In this document: piece by piece, positions 1 to 9,377 of the stretch
How positions within the stretch are numbered: the stretch's first letter is position 1
How the letters are laid out: the number at the start of each line of letters is the position of its first letter
Source of the DNA: Streptacidiphilus sp. PB12-B1b
GTDB lineage: Bacteria > Actinomycetota > Actinomycetes > Streptomycetales > Streptomycetaceae
NCBI RefSeq assembly: GCF_014084125.1
Contig: NZ_CP048405.1
Span: forward strand, 6,572,001 to 6,636,000
Reading direction: 5' to 3'
DNA: 64,000 bases
Notes under the pieces: model-generated
The model's input: the letters and a program-made list of their open reading frames with translations, nothing else
What the model was told of the DNA's origin: nothing
Databases searched by the model: none
Program-made: the position numbers and the translations under genes

Positions 1-1
1 C

Positions 2-517
2 GCGGCCGACATCCAGAGCGCGCTCGCGCCACTCGACTACGACCTGATCGACGCTGCGGATCTGCACCTCACCCTGACCCGCGCCGGATCACGAGACCAG
101 ATCACCGACTCCGAGATCGACACGCTCACCAGCATCGCTGCCGACCGCCTTGGCCCGATTTTCGAGCTGACTGCTCACCCCCTGGCCGGCTCTGCGGGTG
201 CTGTCCGATACTCCGTCACACCCTGGACACCGGTCATCGCCCTGCACGCGACTCTCAGCACCGTGCACGACGAACTGGGTCTTCCCGGGGGAAAGTCGAC
301 CGAGCGCTTTCGACCCCACCTCGGCGTGGCCTATAGCCGAGGCGAGCGTGCGGCACAGCCAGTGATCGACACCGTGGCCACCCTTCGCGCGTTGCCTCCG
401 GTCGACCTCACGATCGCACACGTCGACTTGGTCGAGCTGAGGCGTGAACCTGGCCGGTACGCCTGGGATCTGCTGCACCGCGTGCCGTTGGCACAGACAG
501 GAACGACGGAGGGCTGA
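2..517 (+). CDS. 2'-5' RNA ligase family protein (5' end outside the window)
   Basis: The frame is open from the first bases to a TGA at 515-517, so the gene is partial and its N-terminus lies upstream. Two phosphoesterase-type motifs are visible: HLTL at about residue 23 of the visible part and HLGV near its middle, inside RPHLGVAYS. Paired HxT/HxG-like motifs of this kind mark the 2H phosphoesterase / 2'-5' RNA ligase fold, which acts on cyclic or 2'-5' phosphodiester bonds in RNA. The second motif has Gly where most members have Thr or Ser, so activity may be altered. The real substrate in actinobacteria is not known. It sits just before a degraded gene and an integrase, so it may be the last chromosomal gene before the island. 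Confidence 0.65.
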   Translation, partial: AADIQSALAPLDYDLIDAADLHLTLTRAGSRDQITDSEIDTLTSIAADRLGPIFELTAHPLAGSAGAVRYSVTPWTPVIALHATLSTVHDELGLPGGKSTERFRPHLGVAYSRGERAAQPVIDTVATLRALPPVDLTIAHVDLVELRREPGRYAWDLLHRVPLAQTGTTEG

Positions 518-540
518 GGGGCCGGAGCCGGTCCTAGGCT

Positions 541-663
541 GCGTCGCCGAGAGGCAGGCTCTCCACCTTCGAGCTCAACACCGTCGGCTTCGTCATCGTC
601 GGCCTCTTCATCGCCACCTGGGCCTTCGCCCTCATCTTCTGGCGTGTCGCCGCATCCAAGACT
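541..663 (+). pseudogene. C-terminal remnant resembling a HoxN/NixA nickel transporter
   Basis: Frame 1 encodes a hydrophobic stretch beginning FELNTVGFVIVGLFIATWAF and continuing ALIFWR. It resembles the last transmembrane helix of HoxN/HupN/NixA nickel/cobalt permeases. An in-frame TAG lies just upstream at 535-537 and no start codon or remaining helices are present, so this is a scrap and not a gene. The reading frame runs on past the normal end of such proteins into sequence of no evident coding character. It suggests rearrangement at the edge of the integrase-bearing island. Recognition rests on about 30 residues read by eye. Confidence 0.45.
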
Positions 664-1260
664 AGTGGACCGCTAACCTCCAGACACCCCAGCAAACCGC
701 CGAGTGAACAACAGGCCCTGGTGACGGAAAGTGGCCGCCCCCTTGACCCGGTCGCCCTCGACTGCAATCCCCTCCCCGAGGCGCGCTGTCCCACCGGCTC
801 CCGCTCCGGAAGGGCCGCCAAGTCGGCCGGGGGGGTTGAGGCCGGCCCACCAGCTGCGGATCAGCACCGTTCAAGGCACTCCGAGGCCGCCGCCGCAGCG
901 CTGGCGAACCCCGTGCCCACTTCGTGCCCCAAGCATGGGTCCACAGGGGTCTGCACAAGTGCTGTCCATCGGCGGGAGATGGACCGCGATGGGGATAAAA
1001 CCACAGGTCAAGTGCTTATGGAGAGTGGATCCCCATAGGTTTCCCAAGCTCAGGGCGCAGCATCGGCCAAGCCGACTCACACCTTCGCCGAAGTTCCAGC
1101 AGCGGAACACCGTTGCCCAAGCGCCTTTCATGATCGTAACGTGTATCTGCGCTGGTCAGATACCAGTGGCCACCACGCCTACCACATCTCCCCGGCTCGG
1201 CCAAGCTCCTGATTCTCCGCACGATGGGGACTGATCGTTCCTCAGCCGCCGGAGTCGAAT
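664..1260. other. Gene-free stretch upstream of the excisionase
   Basis: No convincing gene is seen here; overlapping open frames on both strands have no recognisable domains. Base composition is more mixed than in neighbouring genes, with A/T-rich patches near 995-1040 and 1125-1165. This is what one expects of a control region or a site of recombination. One inverted repeat is listed separately. An attachment site could lie here, but no repeated core was identified. Confidence 0.5.
1143..1163. promoter_or_regulatory. Inverted repeat upstream of the excisionase gene
   Basis: GTATCTG and CAGATAC form perfect 7-base arms separated by 7 bases. It lies about 100 bases before the excisionase start. 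Such a site could be an operator or a recombinase-accessory binding site; the sequence shows only the symmetry. Confidence 0.3.
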
Positions 1261-1542
1261 ATGTCCAGCTCTACCGCCAATTCCTTCCCACGCCCCACCG
1301 CCTTCGTCACACTCCCCCAGGCGGCCGAATACCTCGGCCTCTCCGCCAACACGCTCTACGTTTGGCGGCACCGACGCCAGGGGCCGCCGAGCTTTCTCAT
1401 GGGGCGGCGGGTGATGTACCGCATCACCGCCCTTGACGCCTGGGTCGCCGACCAGGAGAAGGCCGACTCCCGCTCGAATCCCGCTCTCAACCCCCTCAAC
1501 CGGAGGCCCGAACGGCGCAGCTCTCAGCGCCATCAGCAGTAG
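1261..1542 (+). CDS. Excisionase-type helix-turn-helix DNA-binding protein
   Basis: This 93-residue protein carries a MerR-like/HTH_17 domain at about residues 15-65. Its features are AAEYLGLSANTLYVWRH and a wing ending in VMYRITALDAWVADQ. This is the usual recombination directionality factor or excisionase partner of actinobacterial tyrosine integrases. It would bend DNA at the attachment site and favour excision. The C-terminal 25 residues are polar and low in complexity. The integrase starts about 100 bases downstream on the same strand, the normal arrangement. The DNA target cannot be read from the sequence. Confidence 0.8.
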   Translation: MSSSTANSFPRPTAFVTLPQAAEYLGLSANTLYVWRHRRQGPPSFLMGRRVMYRITALDAWVADQEKADSRSNPALNPLNRRPERRSSQRHQQ

Positions 1543-1644
1543 CTCTCGCGCAGCACACCCATTGGATGCCGGATCCCCGGCCCCAGCGGACGGCAGCCGC
1601 AGGCCCGTTCGTCCGCTTCGAGCTGCCCATGCGGGAGAACCACC

Positions 1645-2994
1645 ATGTCCGGCTACATCGAAGACCGATGGCTCAAGAAGCGCCCGAACAGCCAGACGGG
1701 GAAGCGCGAGCGCACCGCCCGGTGGGGCACGGGTGCGCGCTACCGGGTGAAGGGCATCCCGGGCGTCAAGGACCGCTCCTTCGACTCGAGCGAGGACGCG
1801 AAGACTTGGCTCGCCACCGCCAAGACGGACACCTCGCGCAGCGAGTTCGTCGATCCGCGCGACGGAGCCATCCTGCTCTTCGACTATGTCGAGCAGCACT
1901 GGTGGCCGAGCCGCACCGACGAGCCGTCCACCGCTGCCCCCATGCGGAGCCGGATCTGGCGGCACCTCCTTCCGCTTCTCGGTTCGTACGCGCTGCGGGA
2001 CATAGACGCTGCCGCTCTCCGTCTCTTCAAGGCCGGGCTGCTGGAGCGGGTGGACAGCTCGACCGCCGAGGTCATCTGGATCCATCTGGCCACGATCCTC
2101 GCCGCTGCCGTCGAGGACGGGCGCCTGACGAAGAACCCGTGCAAGGCACACCGGACCGTCAAGCCGCCGAGGCGGATCAAGTCCAAGGCCCAGGCGTGGA
2201 CCCGCGAGCGGGTGGCCACAGTGCGCGCCGGCCTCCAGGAGCGCTACCGCTTCGCCGTCGACATCGGCGTCGGTCTCGGCCTGCGCCAAGGCGAAGCCTT
2301 CGGGCTCGCAGAGGAGGACTTCGACTTCGAGGCCATGGTCGTCAACGTGCGCCGCCAGCTCCGCTGGGACCACCGGTCACGGCCATACTTCTGCCTTCCC
2401 AAGGGGCAGAAGACCCGCACGGTGCCGATGTCACCCAACCTCGCCCGCAGGGCGAAGGCGCACGTCCGCAAGTTCCCGTCGACGGAGTGCACCCTTCCGT
2501 GGCGCAACCTGGAGCCCCCGACTAACAAGCTGGAGGAACGTCAGCGGAAGCCCATAACCGTCAACCTGATCCTCACCTCCTCCCAGGGCAACCGCATCCT
2601 CTTTCGGACCTGGAACGAGAAGTCCTGGAAGCCTGCCTTGGTCGCCGCCGGCGTGATCAAGGTGGTCGGCGAGGCGATCAAGAAGAGCGGAGCTCGGCTA
2701 CGCACCGTGCCGGTGTACGAGCTGTCCCGCAAGGACATGTTCCACGTGCTGCGGCACACCTACGCCAGCGTCCAGCTCGAAGCCGGGGAGTCGATCGTCA
2801 GCCTCTCCGAGTGGCTCGGTCACGCCTCCCCCAACATCACGCTCGACCACTATGCTCACTTCATGCCCTCCGCCGGTCGTCGGGGTCTCGCCGCCATGGA
2901 TGACTGGCTGGACGATGCACCGGAGCAAAATGGCCCCGAGCAGTCCCCCCTGACGGAGCAAGTCTCCGAAAGTCCCTGGCGCAATCTCGGGTGA
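1645..2994 (+). CDS. Tyrosine site-specific integrase
   Basis: This 449-residue phage-type integrase inserts and excises DNA between att sites. The catalytic set is complete: R214 in GLGLRQGEAFGL, a beta-hairpin lysine near 256 (PKGQKTR), H367 and R370 in FHVLRHTY, H393 in WLGHASPNI and nucleophile Y403 in LDHYAHF. An N-terminal arm-binding region (about 1-75) and a SAM-like core-binding domain (about 75-180) precede the catalytic domain. It follows the excisionase gene. No replication, transfer or plasmid genes of an actinomycete integrative conjugative element are present nearby, so the island is either a small integrated cassette or a relic. No tRNA target is seen in the window. The Tyr and all other active residues are intact, so it may still work. 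Confidence 0.92.
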   Translation: MSGYIEDRWLKKRPNSQTGKRERTARWGTGARYRVKGIPGVKDRSFDSSEDAKTWLATAKTDTSRSEFVDPRDGAILLFDYVEQHWWPSRTDEPSTAAPMRSRIWRHLLPLLGSYALRDIDAAALRLFKAGLLERVDSSTAEVIWIHLATILAAAVEDGRLTKNPCKAHRTVKPPRRIKSKAQAWTRERVATVRAGLQERYRFAVDIGVGLGLRQGEAFGLAEEDFDFEAMVVNVRRQLRWDHRSRPYFCLPKGQKTRTVPMSPNLARRAKAHVRKFPSTECTLPWRNLEPPTNKLEERQRKPITVNLILTSSQGNRILFRTWNEKSWKPALVAAGVIKVVGEAIKKSGARLRTVPVYELSRKDMFHVLRHTYASVQLEAGESIVSLSEWLGHASPNITLDHYAHFMPSAGRRGLAAMDDWLDDAPEQNGPEQSPLTEQVSESPWRNLG

Positions 2995-3083
2995 GACCAG
3001 CTCTGGCCTGGGTCGCTGCAGGGCGCGGGCGACAACCGTCCCGATCCCTAACGGCGCATGGAGGTGCGGTAACTCCTATAACC

Positions 3084-4736
3084 TCAGCCGAGGTCAAGGC
3101 GAAGGCGGCGGAGGTACGCGTCGATCTGGGCCAGCCCGGGCCAGTCAGTGCCGCGCAGAGTAGAGGTCTCCGCTCGGAGCTGCTGGCCGATCTCCAGCGC
3201 CTTCGAGAGGTTCTCGGTCGCCGCGTAAAGGCTCATCAGTCGGGACAGCGCGTCAAGGTGGCGGCTGACCGCATCCTCGTCGTCGGGGTCCGGCGCGGTC
3301 CCGCTGATACGGTCGAAGGCACGGATGGCGGCGGTGGCTTCGCCGAGTTCCATCCGGCACTGCGCGACGTAGTACCAGCAGAGCTGCGCCTGCTCGTCCT
3401 GGTCGCCGTAGCGCTCGGTGTAGTCGCCGGCGAGCGGCTCGAAAAGCGCGAGCGCTTCGGAGTGGCTTCCGCCCAGGAACTTGACCTGGGCAAGGCTGAA
3501 CTCCATGTCTTCCCGAAGCTCGGGATCCTGCGCTCTCGCGATGGCCTCACTGAGGGCGTCCGCGGCCTGGGTGAACTGGCCCTCTTGGGCGAGGCGCGCG
3601 GCGAGGTCGGACACCACATCCGCTTCCTGCTCGCTCAGGGGTGAGGGGGCCGGAGCTAGGCCCGACCCTTCGGCCGGCACTGGCGGAGGCGACGAGGGGA
3701 CAACAGTCGTCGGCGTGTACTCGGAGGCGGAGCCAGCTGCGCGTGTGCGACCCCCGAAGGGCCGCAAGAACGGCAGGCGCGGATCGAGAGTGCCGTCGTC
3801 GGGAGCGGCGGTTGGCGTCCCGGTTGCCGCGTGGACGAAGGGGAGGAGGGCGTCGTAGACCTCCATCGCGTCCATGCGCTGCTCGGACTCCTTGGTGAGC
3901 ATCGCGAGCAGCAGCTTCTCAATGTCCGCCGGAATGTCGGCACGCAGGGTGCGGAGAGGTGGGGGCTGGGTGTGGACGTGATGCCACATGTGGGAGCGAC
4001 TGTCGTCGGGGGTGAACGGCGGCTTACCGGTGAGGAGTTCGTAGAGCACGCAGGCGAGGGCGTAGACGTCTGCGGCGGGGCCGACAGCATTGGCCAGGCT
4101 CTGCTCGGGCGACATGTAGGGCGGGGTGCCCACGGTCATGCCGACCTGGGTAAGCCGGGGCAGGGTGCCGACTCCGCGCAGGGCTGCGACGCCGAAGTCG
4201 AGGACCTTGACCACGCCGCCCGGCGTCAGCATGAGGTTGGAGGGCTTGATGTCGCGGTGGACGACATCGTGGTGGTGCACCGTGTCGAGGACGGAGGCGA
4301 TCTGGGCGCCGACGGCGGCGGCCCAGGAGACGGGGACCAGTTCGGTATCGTAGTCGGTCTCGTCGATGAAGGTCTGGAGTTCGCGGCCCTTTAGGAGCTG
4401 CATGACGACGTAGAGGCGTCCGCTGCTCTCGTCCGTGCCAGTGTCGAAGACGGCGGGCACGCCGAGGTGTTCGATACCGGCCGTAATCTGGACCTCGCGC
4501 AGGAAGCGTGCGCGGCGGGTCTGCAGGGTCTCCTGGAAGGCCGCGCCCTGGAATCCGGGCGGGACAGGGCTCTCGGCCAGCATCATCTTCACGGCGACGC
4601 GCCGGTCCAGGCGTTCGTCGTACGCCTGCCAGACCTCGCCCATGCCGCCCGCCCCGATGGGGGTGTGCAAGCGGTACCGACCCGCGATCACACGGGCCGG
4701 TTCACCGGCGTCGAAGGTCGGTGCGCCGTGCACCAT
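3084..4736 (-). CDS. Cytoplasmic Ser/Thr protein kinase with C-terminal TPR-like repeats
   Basis: A Hanks-type kinase domain occupies the N-terminal half. Numbered from the upstream ATG at 4766, the Gly loop is GAGGMGEV 38-45, the catalytic Lys is K60, HRDIKPSN has Asp172, and DFG is at 190-192. The activation loop ends in TVGTPPYMSPEQ. The C-terminal 180 residues form repeated helical pairs of TPR character. There is no transmembrane helix and no PASTA domain, so it is a soluble signalling kinase and not PknB. I place the start at 4736 because AGAGGAGA lies 7 bases before that ATG. It begins 73 bases after the hsdR stop on the same strand, as the last gene of the restriction operon. That suggests a role in defence control or abortive infection, but this is inference. 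Confidence 0.85.
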   Translation of the reverse strand: MVHGAPTFDAGEPARVIAGRYRLHTPIGAGGMGEVWQAYDERLDRRVAVKMMLAESPVPPGFQGAAFQETLQTRRARFLREVQITAGIEHLGVPAVFDTGTDESSGRLYVVMQLLKGRELQTFIDETDYDTELVPVSWAAAVGAQIASVLDTVHHHDVVHRDIKPSNLMLTPGGVVKVLDFGVAALRGVGTLPRLTQVGMTVGTPPYMSPEQSLANAVGPAADVYALACVLYELLTGKPPFTPDDSRSHMWHHVHTQPPPLRTLRADIPADIEKLLLAMLTKESEQRMDAMEVYDALLPFVHAATGTPTAAPDDGTLDPRLPFLRPFGGRTRAAGSASEYTPTTVVPSSPPPVPAEGSGLAPAPSPLSEQEADVVSDLAARLAQEGQFTQAADALSEAIARAQDPELREDMEFSLAQVKFLGGSHSEALALFEPLAGDYTERYGDQDEQAQLCWYYVAQCRMELGEATAAIRAFDRISGTAPDPDDEDAVSRHLDALSRLMSLYAATENLSKALEIGQQLRAETSTLRGTDWPGLAQIDAYLRRLRLDLG

Positions 4737-4809
4737 CCGTGGTCTCCTCTGCATGGGCGGAGCCAACAGCCCTCGCCTGTCGTGTACTTGCGGTGCTTTC
4801 GGATCAAGG

Positions 4810-7800
4810 CTAGGGCGTCGGGGGTTCTGCTCGCCGGGTTCCGCTGGACTTCAGTTCGGCGGCCCTCTGCTCGGTGGCCCTGCGCTCGGCCTCGCGCCGG
4901 ACCGGGCGGCGGATGAGCTGGTACGCCTGCTGGGTCGCGACCTGCTTGAACAGGCGATTGACGGCCGCGTCGTCGAAGTAGCGGACCATCAGCGCGTCGT
5001 TGGACGCGGCCTGGTCGATGACGATCCGGTCCAGATCCTTCTCCAGCTCCCCACCGAAGACATCCTGGTCCTGGTGCAGTGCGATGGCGCGCAGCTCGGG
5101 ATCCTCGCTGACGGCGACCACCAACTGGCCGAGGAGGATCTGGTCGGTGGTGGAGAGTCCGGTGCCGTACTCCTCGTTGACGGACTGGATGACCTCGGCC
5201 AGCGACATCTCCTCGGCCTCGGCCGCCCCTGCGCCGGCTTCGGGCACCAGGCCCGGCAGGAGTTGCGCGCCGGCGGCTTCCAGGTGCAGTTCGGGAGCAC
5301 CGGTCTGGGTGATGCGCATGTGGCTAGGGACGACCGCCCCGATGTCCGCGCCGGCGCTGCGGAGCGGTGCGGGCAGGCGGCGGAGCAGGAAGCGTCCGTA
5401 CTGGTAGAGCCGCTCCAGTTCCGTGTTCTCGAAGCCGATCACGTGGGAGAGCCAGCCGTATGCCTTGGTGTACGACTCCAGGGCGCGGCGGAACTCGGCG
5501 GCGGTGTCGGGCTCGGTGGCGTTGAGGCCGTTGAAGCGGTCCAGGGCGGGCTGGAGGTATCCATAGAGCCGGGCGTGCGCCTTCAGGACGGCGGTGTCGG
5601 TCGCTCCGTTCTGGAAGGCGGTGAAGTAGGCGGTGACGAAGGCGTCCATCTCGGCTTCGACCAGGAGCTGGTAGGCCATCACCTCGCGTTCGCGGTCGAA
5701 CAGCAGGTTGGGGTCGGTGGGTTCGGTGATCGACGCCTCGTAGTACTGCTGGAACGCCTGCTCGATGTCCTCGGGGCGGTTGGCGAAGTCGAGGATGAAC
5801 AGGTCCTCGGTGGCCTTAAGAGGGTGGGTGCGGTTGAGCCGGGAGAGTGTCTGGACGGCGGCCAGCTTCACCAGGATCTTGTCCACGTACATGGTGGTCA
5901 GCAGCGGCTGGTCGAAGCCGGTCTGGTACTTCTCGGCGACAACGAGGATGCGGTACTCGGGCTTGGGCACGGAGGGCGGGTTCGGGTCGTCCGCGCGGGT
6001 GTAACCGAAGCGGGCGGGCAGTTCGCGCTCGGGAAAGCCGTTGAGCTTGGGCTCGGTGTACTCGATCCCGTCGTGGGTCAGCGCCCCGGAGAAGGCGACG
6101 AGGGTGCCGCAGTCGGTGAAGCCGCGCTGGTCGATGTAGGCGCGCATGGCTTGGTAAAGCCGCACGGCGTGCTCGCGGCTGGAGGTGACCACCATGGCCT
6201 TGGCCTGACCACGGAGACGCGGGCTGGAGTGCGAGCGGAAGTGGTCCACGATGATCTTCGCACGGGAGGCCATCGACGCCTCCGACAGCAGCGCGGCCCG
6301 CACCAGCTTCGAACGGGCCTTGCGCGGGTCCACCTGCTGCTCGGCCTCGTCCGCGGCGGCCTCCTGGAGCTTGAAGTAGGTGGCGTAGGTGACGTAGTTG
6401 CCGAGTACGTCGAGGATGAAGCCCTCCTCGACGGCCTGCCGCATCGAGTAGACGTGGAACGGCCCCTTCTCCTGCTCTCCCGAGGCGGGGTTGGCGAGAG
6501 GGGTGCCGAAGAGGTCGATCGTCTTCGCCTTGGGAGTGGCCGTGAACGCAAAGAAGGACAGATTGGGCTGCCTGCCCCGGGCCAGTGCCGCGGCCGTCAG
6601 GGGGTCACTGTCCTCGTCCACGGCGTCCGAGCCGAGACGGCCCAGCGCCCTCTTCAGCGCCGCTGCGCTCTCGCCGCCCTGCGAGGAGTGCGCCTCGTCG
6701 ATGATCACCGCGTAGCGCTGGCCGCCCAGTCCGGCGACCTTGTCCAGCACGAAGGGGAACTTCTGCACTGTCGTGATCACGATCCGGGCGGTCGGCCCGG
6801 CCAACGCGTCTGCGAGCTGCTGGGAGCTCTCGTCGATCCGCACGACCACGCCGGCCTTGTGGTCGAACTGGTAGATAGTGTCCTGCAGCTGCTTGTCCAG
6901 GAGGCGGCGGTCGGTGATGACGATGACCTTGTCGAAGACCAGCTGGTTCACCCCCAGGCCGGACGCGAGCGCGGCCGGCGCAAGCAGCGCGGGGTCCTGC
7001 GGGGTGTGCAGGCTGGACAGGCGGTGCGCGAGCCAGGCGATCGTGTTGGACTTGCCCGAGCCCGCGGAGTGCTGGATCAGGTAGTTCTCCCCCGCGCCGT
7101 GGCGAGCCGCGTGCGCGGTGAGCTTGCGCACCGCGTCCCACTGGTGGAACCGGGGGAAGATCAGCGGCTGCGTGTGCGCGCTGCCGGGCTTGTGGGACGG
7201 CGCCCGGCCGGCCTTCGCGGCGGCGTCCTCCACGTGCAGGAACCGCTGCAGCAGGTCCAGCCAGTTGTCACGCGCCCAGACCTCATCGAAGAGATAGGAG
7301 GTGGGGTACGAGCCGTCGGTGGTCGCCGGGACGTTGCCCGCCCCGCCGATCTGGCCAGGGCCACCAGAGCCGGTGTTGAAGGGCAGGAAGCGCGTCGTGT
7401 CTCCGGCCAGACGGGTCGTCAGGAAGGCGAGCGTCGGATCGACCGCGAAGTGGACCAGGCTGCGCTTGGAGAAGAACAGTTCCTTCGGATCGCGGTCGCG
7501 GCGGTACTGCCGCTTGGCGTCCTCGACGGTCTGGCGGGTCGTGTTGTTCTTCAGCTCCACCGAGGCGACGGGCAGTCCGTTGAGGAAGAACGCCACGTCG
7601 AGGGAGTCGGCCGGGCGTGAAGCGGAGTAGTGGAATTGGCGCACGAAGGTGAGCCGGTTGGCGTCGTACTCCGCGAGGGCGTCGGCGGCAAGGGTGTGCG
7701 CGGGACGGAAGTACGCGAGCTGGATCTTCACGTTCCGGTCGTTCACCCCCTGCCGCAAGACGTCGAGCAGCCCGCGCGAGTCGATCTCCCGCGCGACCCG

Positions 7801-8028
7801 CTTCGCGAACCGGCCGATTGCCTGCTGCTCCTCCTCGCCGTACGCGGCCTGGAGCGCAAGCCACGCGTCGTTCTGCGAGGCACCGAGGAACGCGGCCAGT
7901 TCGGAGGTATCGATACCGAGTGCGTGGTCGTAGGTGTTCGACAGCCCGCGCTGCCAACCGCTGCGCAGCAACGCCGCTTCGACGGCGTTCTCGAATGCTT
8001 TCTCGGTGTACACGCGGGCGTCGTTCAT
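4810..8028 (-). CDS. hsdR: Type I restriction endonuclease subunit R
   Basis: This 1,072-residue motor and nuclease subunit of a type I restriction-modification complex translocates DNA and cuts it away from unmethylated sites. The PD-(D/E)xK nuclease is near the N-terminus: D144, then E158 and K160 in ASVELKN. The SF2 helicase part has Walker A SAGSGKS at 321-327, DEAH at 444-447 and motif III FTATPKAKT. Length and domain order match HsdR, and all key residues are present. It begins 11 bases after the hsdS stop, so it is read as part of the same minus-strand operon. Confidence 0.93.
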   Translation of the reverse strand: MNDARVYTEKAFENAVEAALLRSGWQRGLSNTYDHALGIDTSELAAFLGASQNDAWLALQAAYGEEEQQAIGRFAKRVAREIDSRGLLDVLRQGVNDRNVKIQLAYFRPAHTLAADALAEYDANRLTFVRQFHYSASRPADSLDVAFFLNGLPVASVELKNNTTRQTVEDAKRQYRRDRDPKELFFSKRSLVHFAVDPTLAFLTTRLAGDTTRFLPFNTGSGGPGQIGGAGNVPATTDGSYPTSYLFDEVWARDNWLDLLQRFLHVEDAAAKAGRAPSHKPGSAHTQPLIFPRFHQWDAVRKLTAHAARHGAGENYLIQHSAGSGKSNTIAWLAHRLSSLHTPQDPALLAPAALASGLGVNQLVFDKVIVITDRRLLDKQLQDTIYQFDHKAGVVVRIDESSQQLADALAGPTARIVITTVQKFPFVLDKVAGLGGQRYAVIIDEAHSSQGGESAAALKRALGRLGSDAVDEDSDPLTAAALARGRQPNLSFFAFTATPKAKTIDLFGTPLANPASGEQEKGPFHVYSMRQAVEEGFILDVLGNYVTYATYFKLQEAAADEAEQQVDPRKARSKLVRAALLSEASMASRAKIIVDHFRSHSSPRLRGQAKAMVVTSSREHAVRLYQAMRAYIDQRGFTDCGTLVAFSGALTHDGIEYTEPKLNGFPERELPARFGYTRADDPNPPSVPKPEYRILVVAEKYQTGFDQPLLTTMYVDKILVKLAAVQTLSRLNRTHPLKATEDLFILDFANRPEDIEQAFQQYYEASITEPTDPNLLFDREREVMAYQLLVEAEMDAFVTAYFTAFQNGATDTAVLKAHARLYGYLQPALDRFNGLNATEPDTAAEFRRALESYTKAYGWLSHVIGFENTELERLYQYGRFLLRRLPAPLRSAGADIGAVVPSHMRITQTGAPELHLEAAGAQLLPGLVPEAGAGAAEAEEMSLAEVIQSVNEEYGTGLSTTDQILLGQLVVAVSEDPELRAIALHQDQDVFGGELEKDLDRIVIDQAASNDALMVRYFDDAAVNRLFKQVATQQAYQLIRRPVRREAERRATEQRAAELKSSGTRRAEPPTP

Positions 8029-8039
8029 CTGAATCCCCC

Positions 8040-9377
8040 TCAGAGGTCGCGGTCGTGCATGGGGCGGGCGGTGGTGATGTCGAGCTGGCCGGTGACGGCG
8101 GCAGTGATCAACGCTTGGCGGCGCTCGGCGAGAACATCGAGCTGCACCCGCAGTCGCTGCCTGGCACGCGAGATCTGGTCGAGCTTTCGCTGGACGGCCA
8201 GGACTCTCCTGCGCTGAATAGCGAGCTGCGGCAATGGAATTGGAAAACCCAAGATCTTACTGCTGTTCGTGGAGGCCAGATTTGTTGTCTTTACGCCCGT
8301 ACTCTCGAAATAGCAGCGCCCATGAAACGTGCGGGTCATGAGCGCAAGATAATCAGCATCTAGTCGCGAAATTTCAGGGCGGACAGCAAATACGTGATTC
8401 TGATGGAGGCATCCCTCCAATTCTCCACGCCACAACGTACCTCTTCCCAGCTTGTCGAGATCACCACCCTCAGTCATCAGGACGTCACCCGACAGGAGCG
8501 TGCTTCGCCTGGCAATTCCGATTGGCACAGTGATTTCGCTGACGTTATCGACACGAATTCGGTCAGCTTGAACGTTGGCCACACTCAGATACGGACGAGT
8601 CACAACGTCACCCGATACGTCTCGCTTCCCATCGACAGTCAGCCCGCTTTGGATCCTAGCGACGTAGCCAAGGCGCACCAACGGGGCAGCCTCAAGGTGA
8701 GCAGGCAGCCAAATCCAGGGCCACTCACCCGAGGCAGAGGCTAGGGATCCAGGAATCAGTCCATCAGATACCTCGGCATACTCCAACTCATCGAGAACTT
8801 CGGCTTGCTTCTCACGCGCTGACGCCAATCGGTCAATCCGAGCGGTCTCGACATCGAGGAAGTCGGCGATCCGACACTGCTCACTCAAATCGGGCAGCGG
8901 GATCCTAAAGTCAAGAATCTTACTGCTGTTCGTGGAGGCCAAGTTTGTTGTCTTTACTCCGGTACTCTCGAAATAATCCCTACCATAAGCCGATTGAGTA
9001 ACCCACGCCAAATATCCGGCGTCAAGCTGATGTGGGTTAGTCCGCAACGCAAAAACGTGGTTCTGGTGCAAGCAATCTTCCAGCTCTCCACGCCAAACGG
9101 TCCCGCGACCTAGCTTGTCGAGATCACCACCCTCGGTCATGAGAACATCACCCGAGCGAAGGCTGCTTCGTTCTGCCATCGCGCGCGGAACGGTAATTTC
9201 TGTAACCGAGTCAAGGGCCAGATGACCGGCTTGCACATTCGCGACCCTCAGATACGGCCGCGTCACCACGTCGCCATCGAGGTCCCGCGTTCCATCAACC
9301 GTCAAGCCTGTCTGCAAGCGACACAGATACCCAAGACGAACGAGTTGTCGATTCTCATTCGCCAACTTCTTATCCAT
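8040..9377 (-). CDS. hsdS: Type I specificity subunit S with two near-duplicate recognition domains
   Basis: This 445-residue HsdS sets the DNA target of the restriction-modification complex. Target-recognition domain 1 (about residues 13-162) and domain 2 (about 234-383) are roughly three-quarters identical by hand count. Identical blocks include SGDVLMTEGGDLDKLGRG and FESTGVKTTNLASTNSSKIL. Normal HsdS proteins have two unrelated domains that read two different half-sites. The conserved helical spacers follow each domain (about 165-200 and 385-425). Two equal domains in opposed orientation predict a symmetric target. The DNA is visibly richer in A/T than neighbouring genes, which suggests recent transfer. 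The start overlaps the hsdM stop by 8 bases. Confidence 0.9.
   Translation of the reverse strand: MDKKLANENRQLVRLGYLCRLQTGLTVDGTRDLDGDVVTRPYLRVANVQAGHLALDSVTEITVPRAMAERSSLRSGDVLMTEGGDLDKLGRGTVWRGELEDCLHQNHVFALRTNPHQLDAGYLAWVTQSAYGRDYFESTGVKTTNLASTNSSKILDFRIPLPDLSEQCRIADFLDVETARIDRLASAREKQAEVLDELEYAEVSDGLIPGSLASASGEWPWIWLPAHLEAAPLVRLGYVARIQSGLTVDGKRDVSGDVVTRPYLSVANVQADRIRVDNVSEITVPIGIARRSTLLSGDVLMTEGGDLDKLGRGTLWRGELEGCLHQNHVFAVRPEISRLDADYLALMTRTFHGRCYFESTGVKTTNLASTNSSKILGFPIPLPQLAIQRRRVLAVQRKLDQISRARQRLRVQLDVLAERRQALITAAVTGQLDITTARPMHDRDL

Noticed and set aside
4435-7620. Long rightward open frame of about 1,060 codons
   Set aside because: It is antisense to hsdR and the kinase start, with Gly/Val/Arg-rich shadow composition and no motif.
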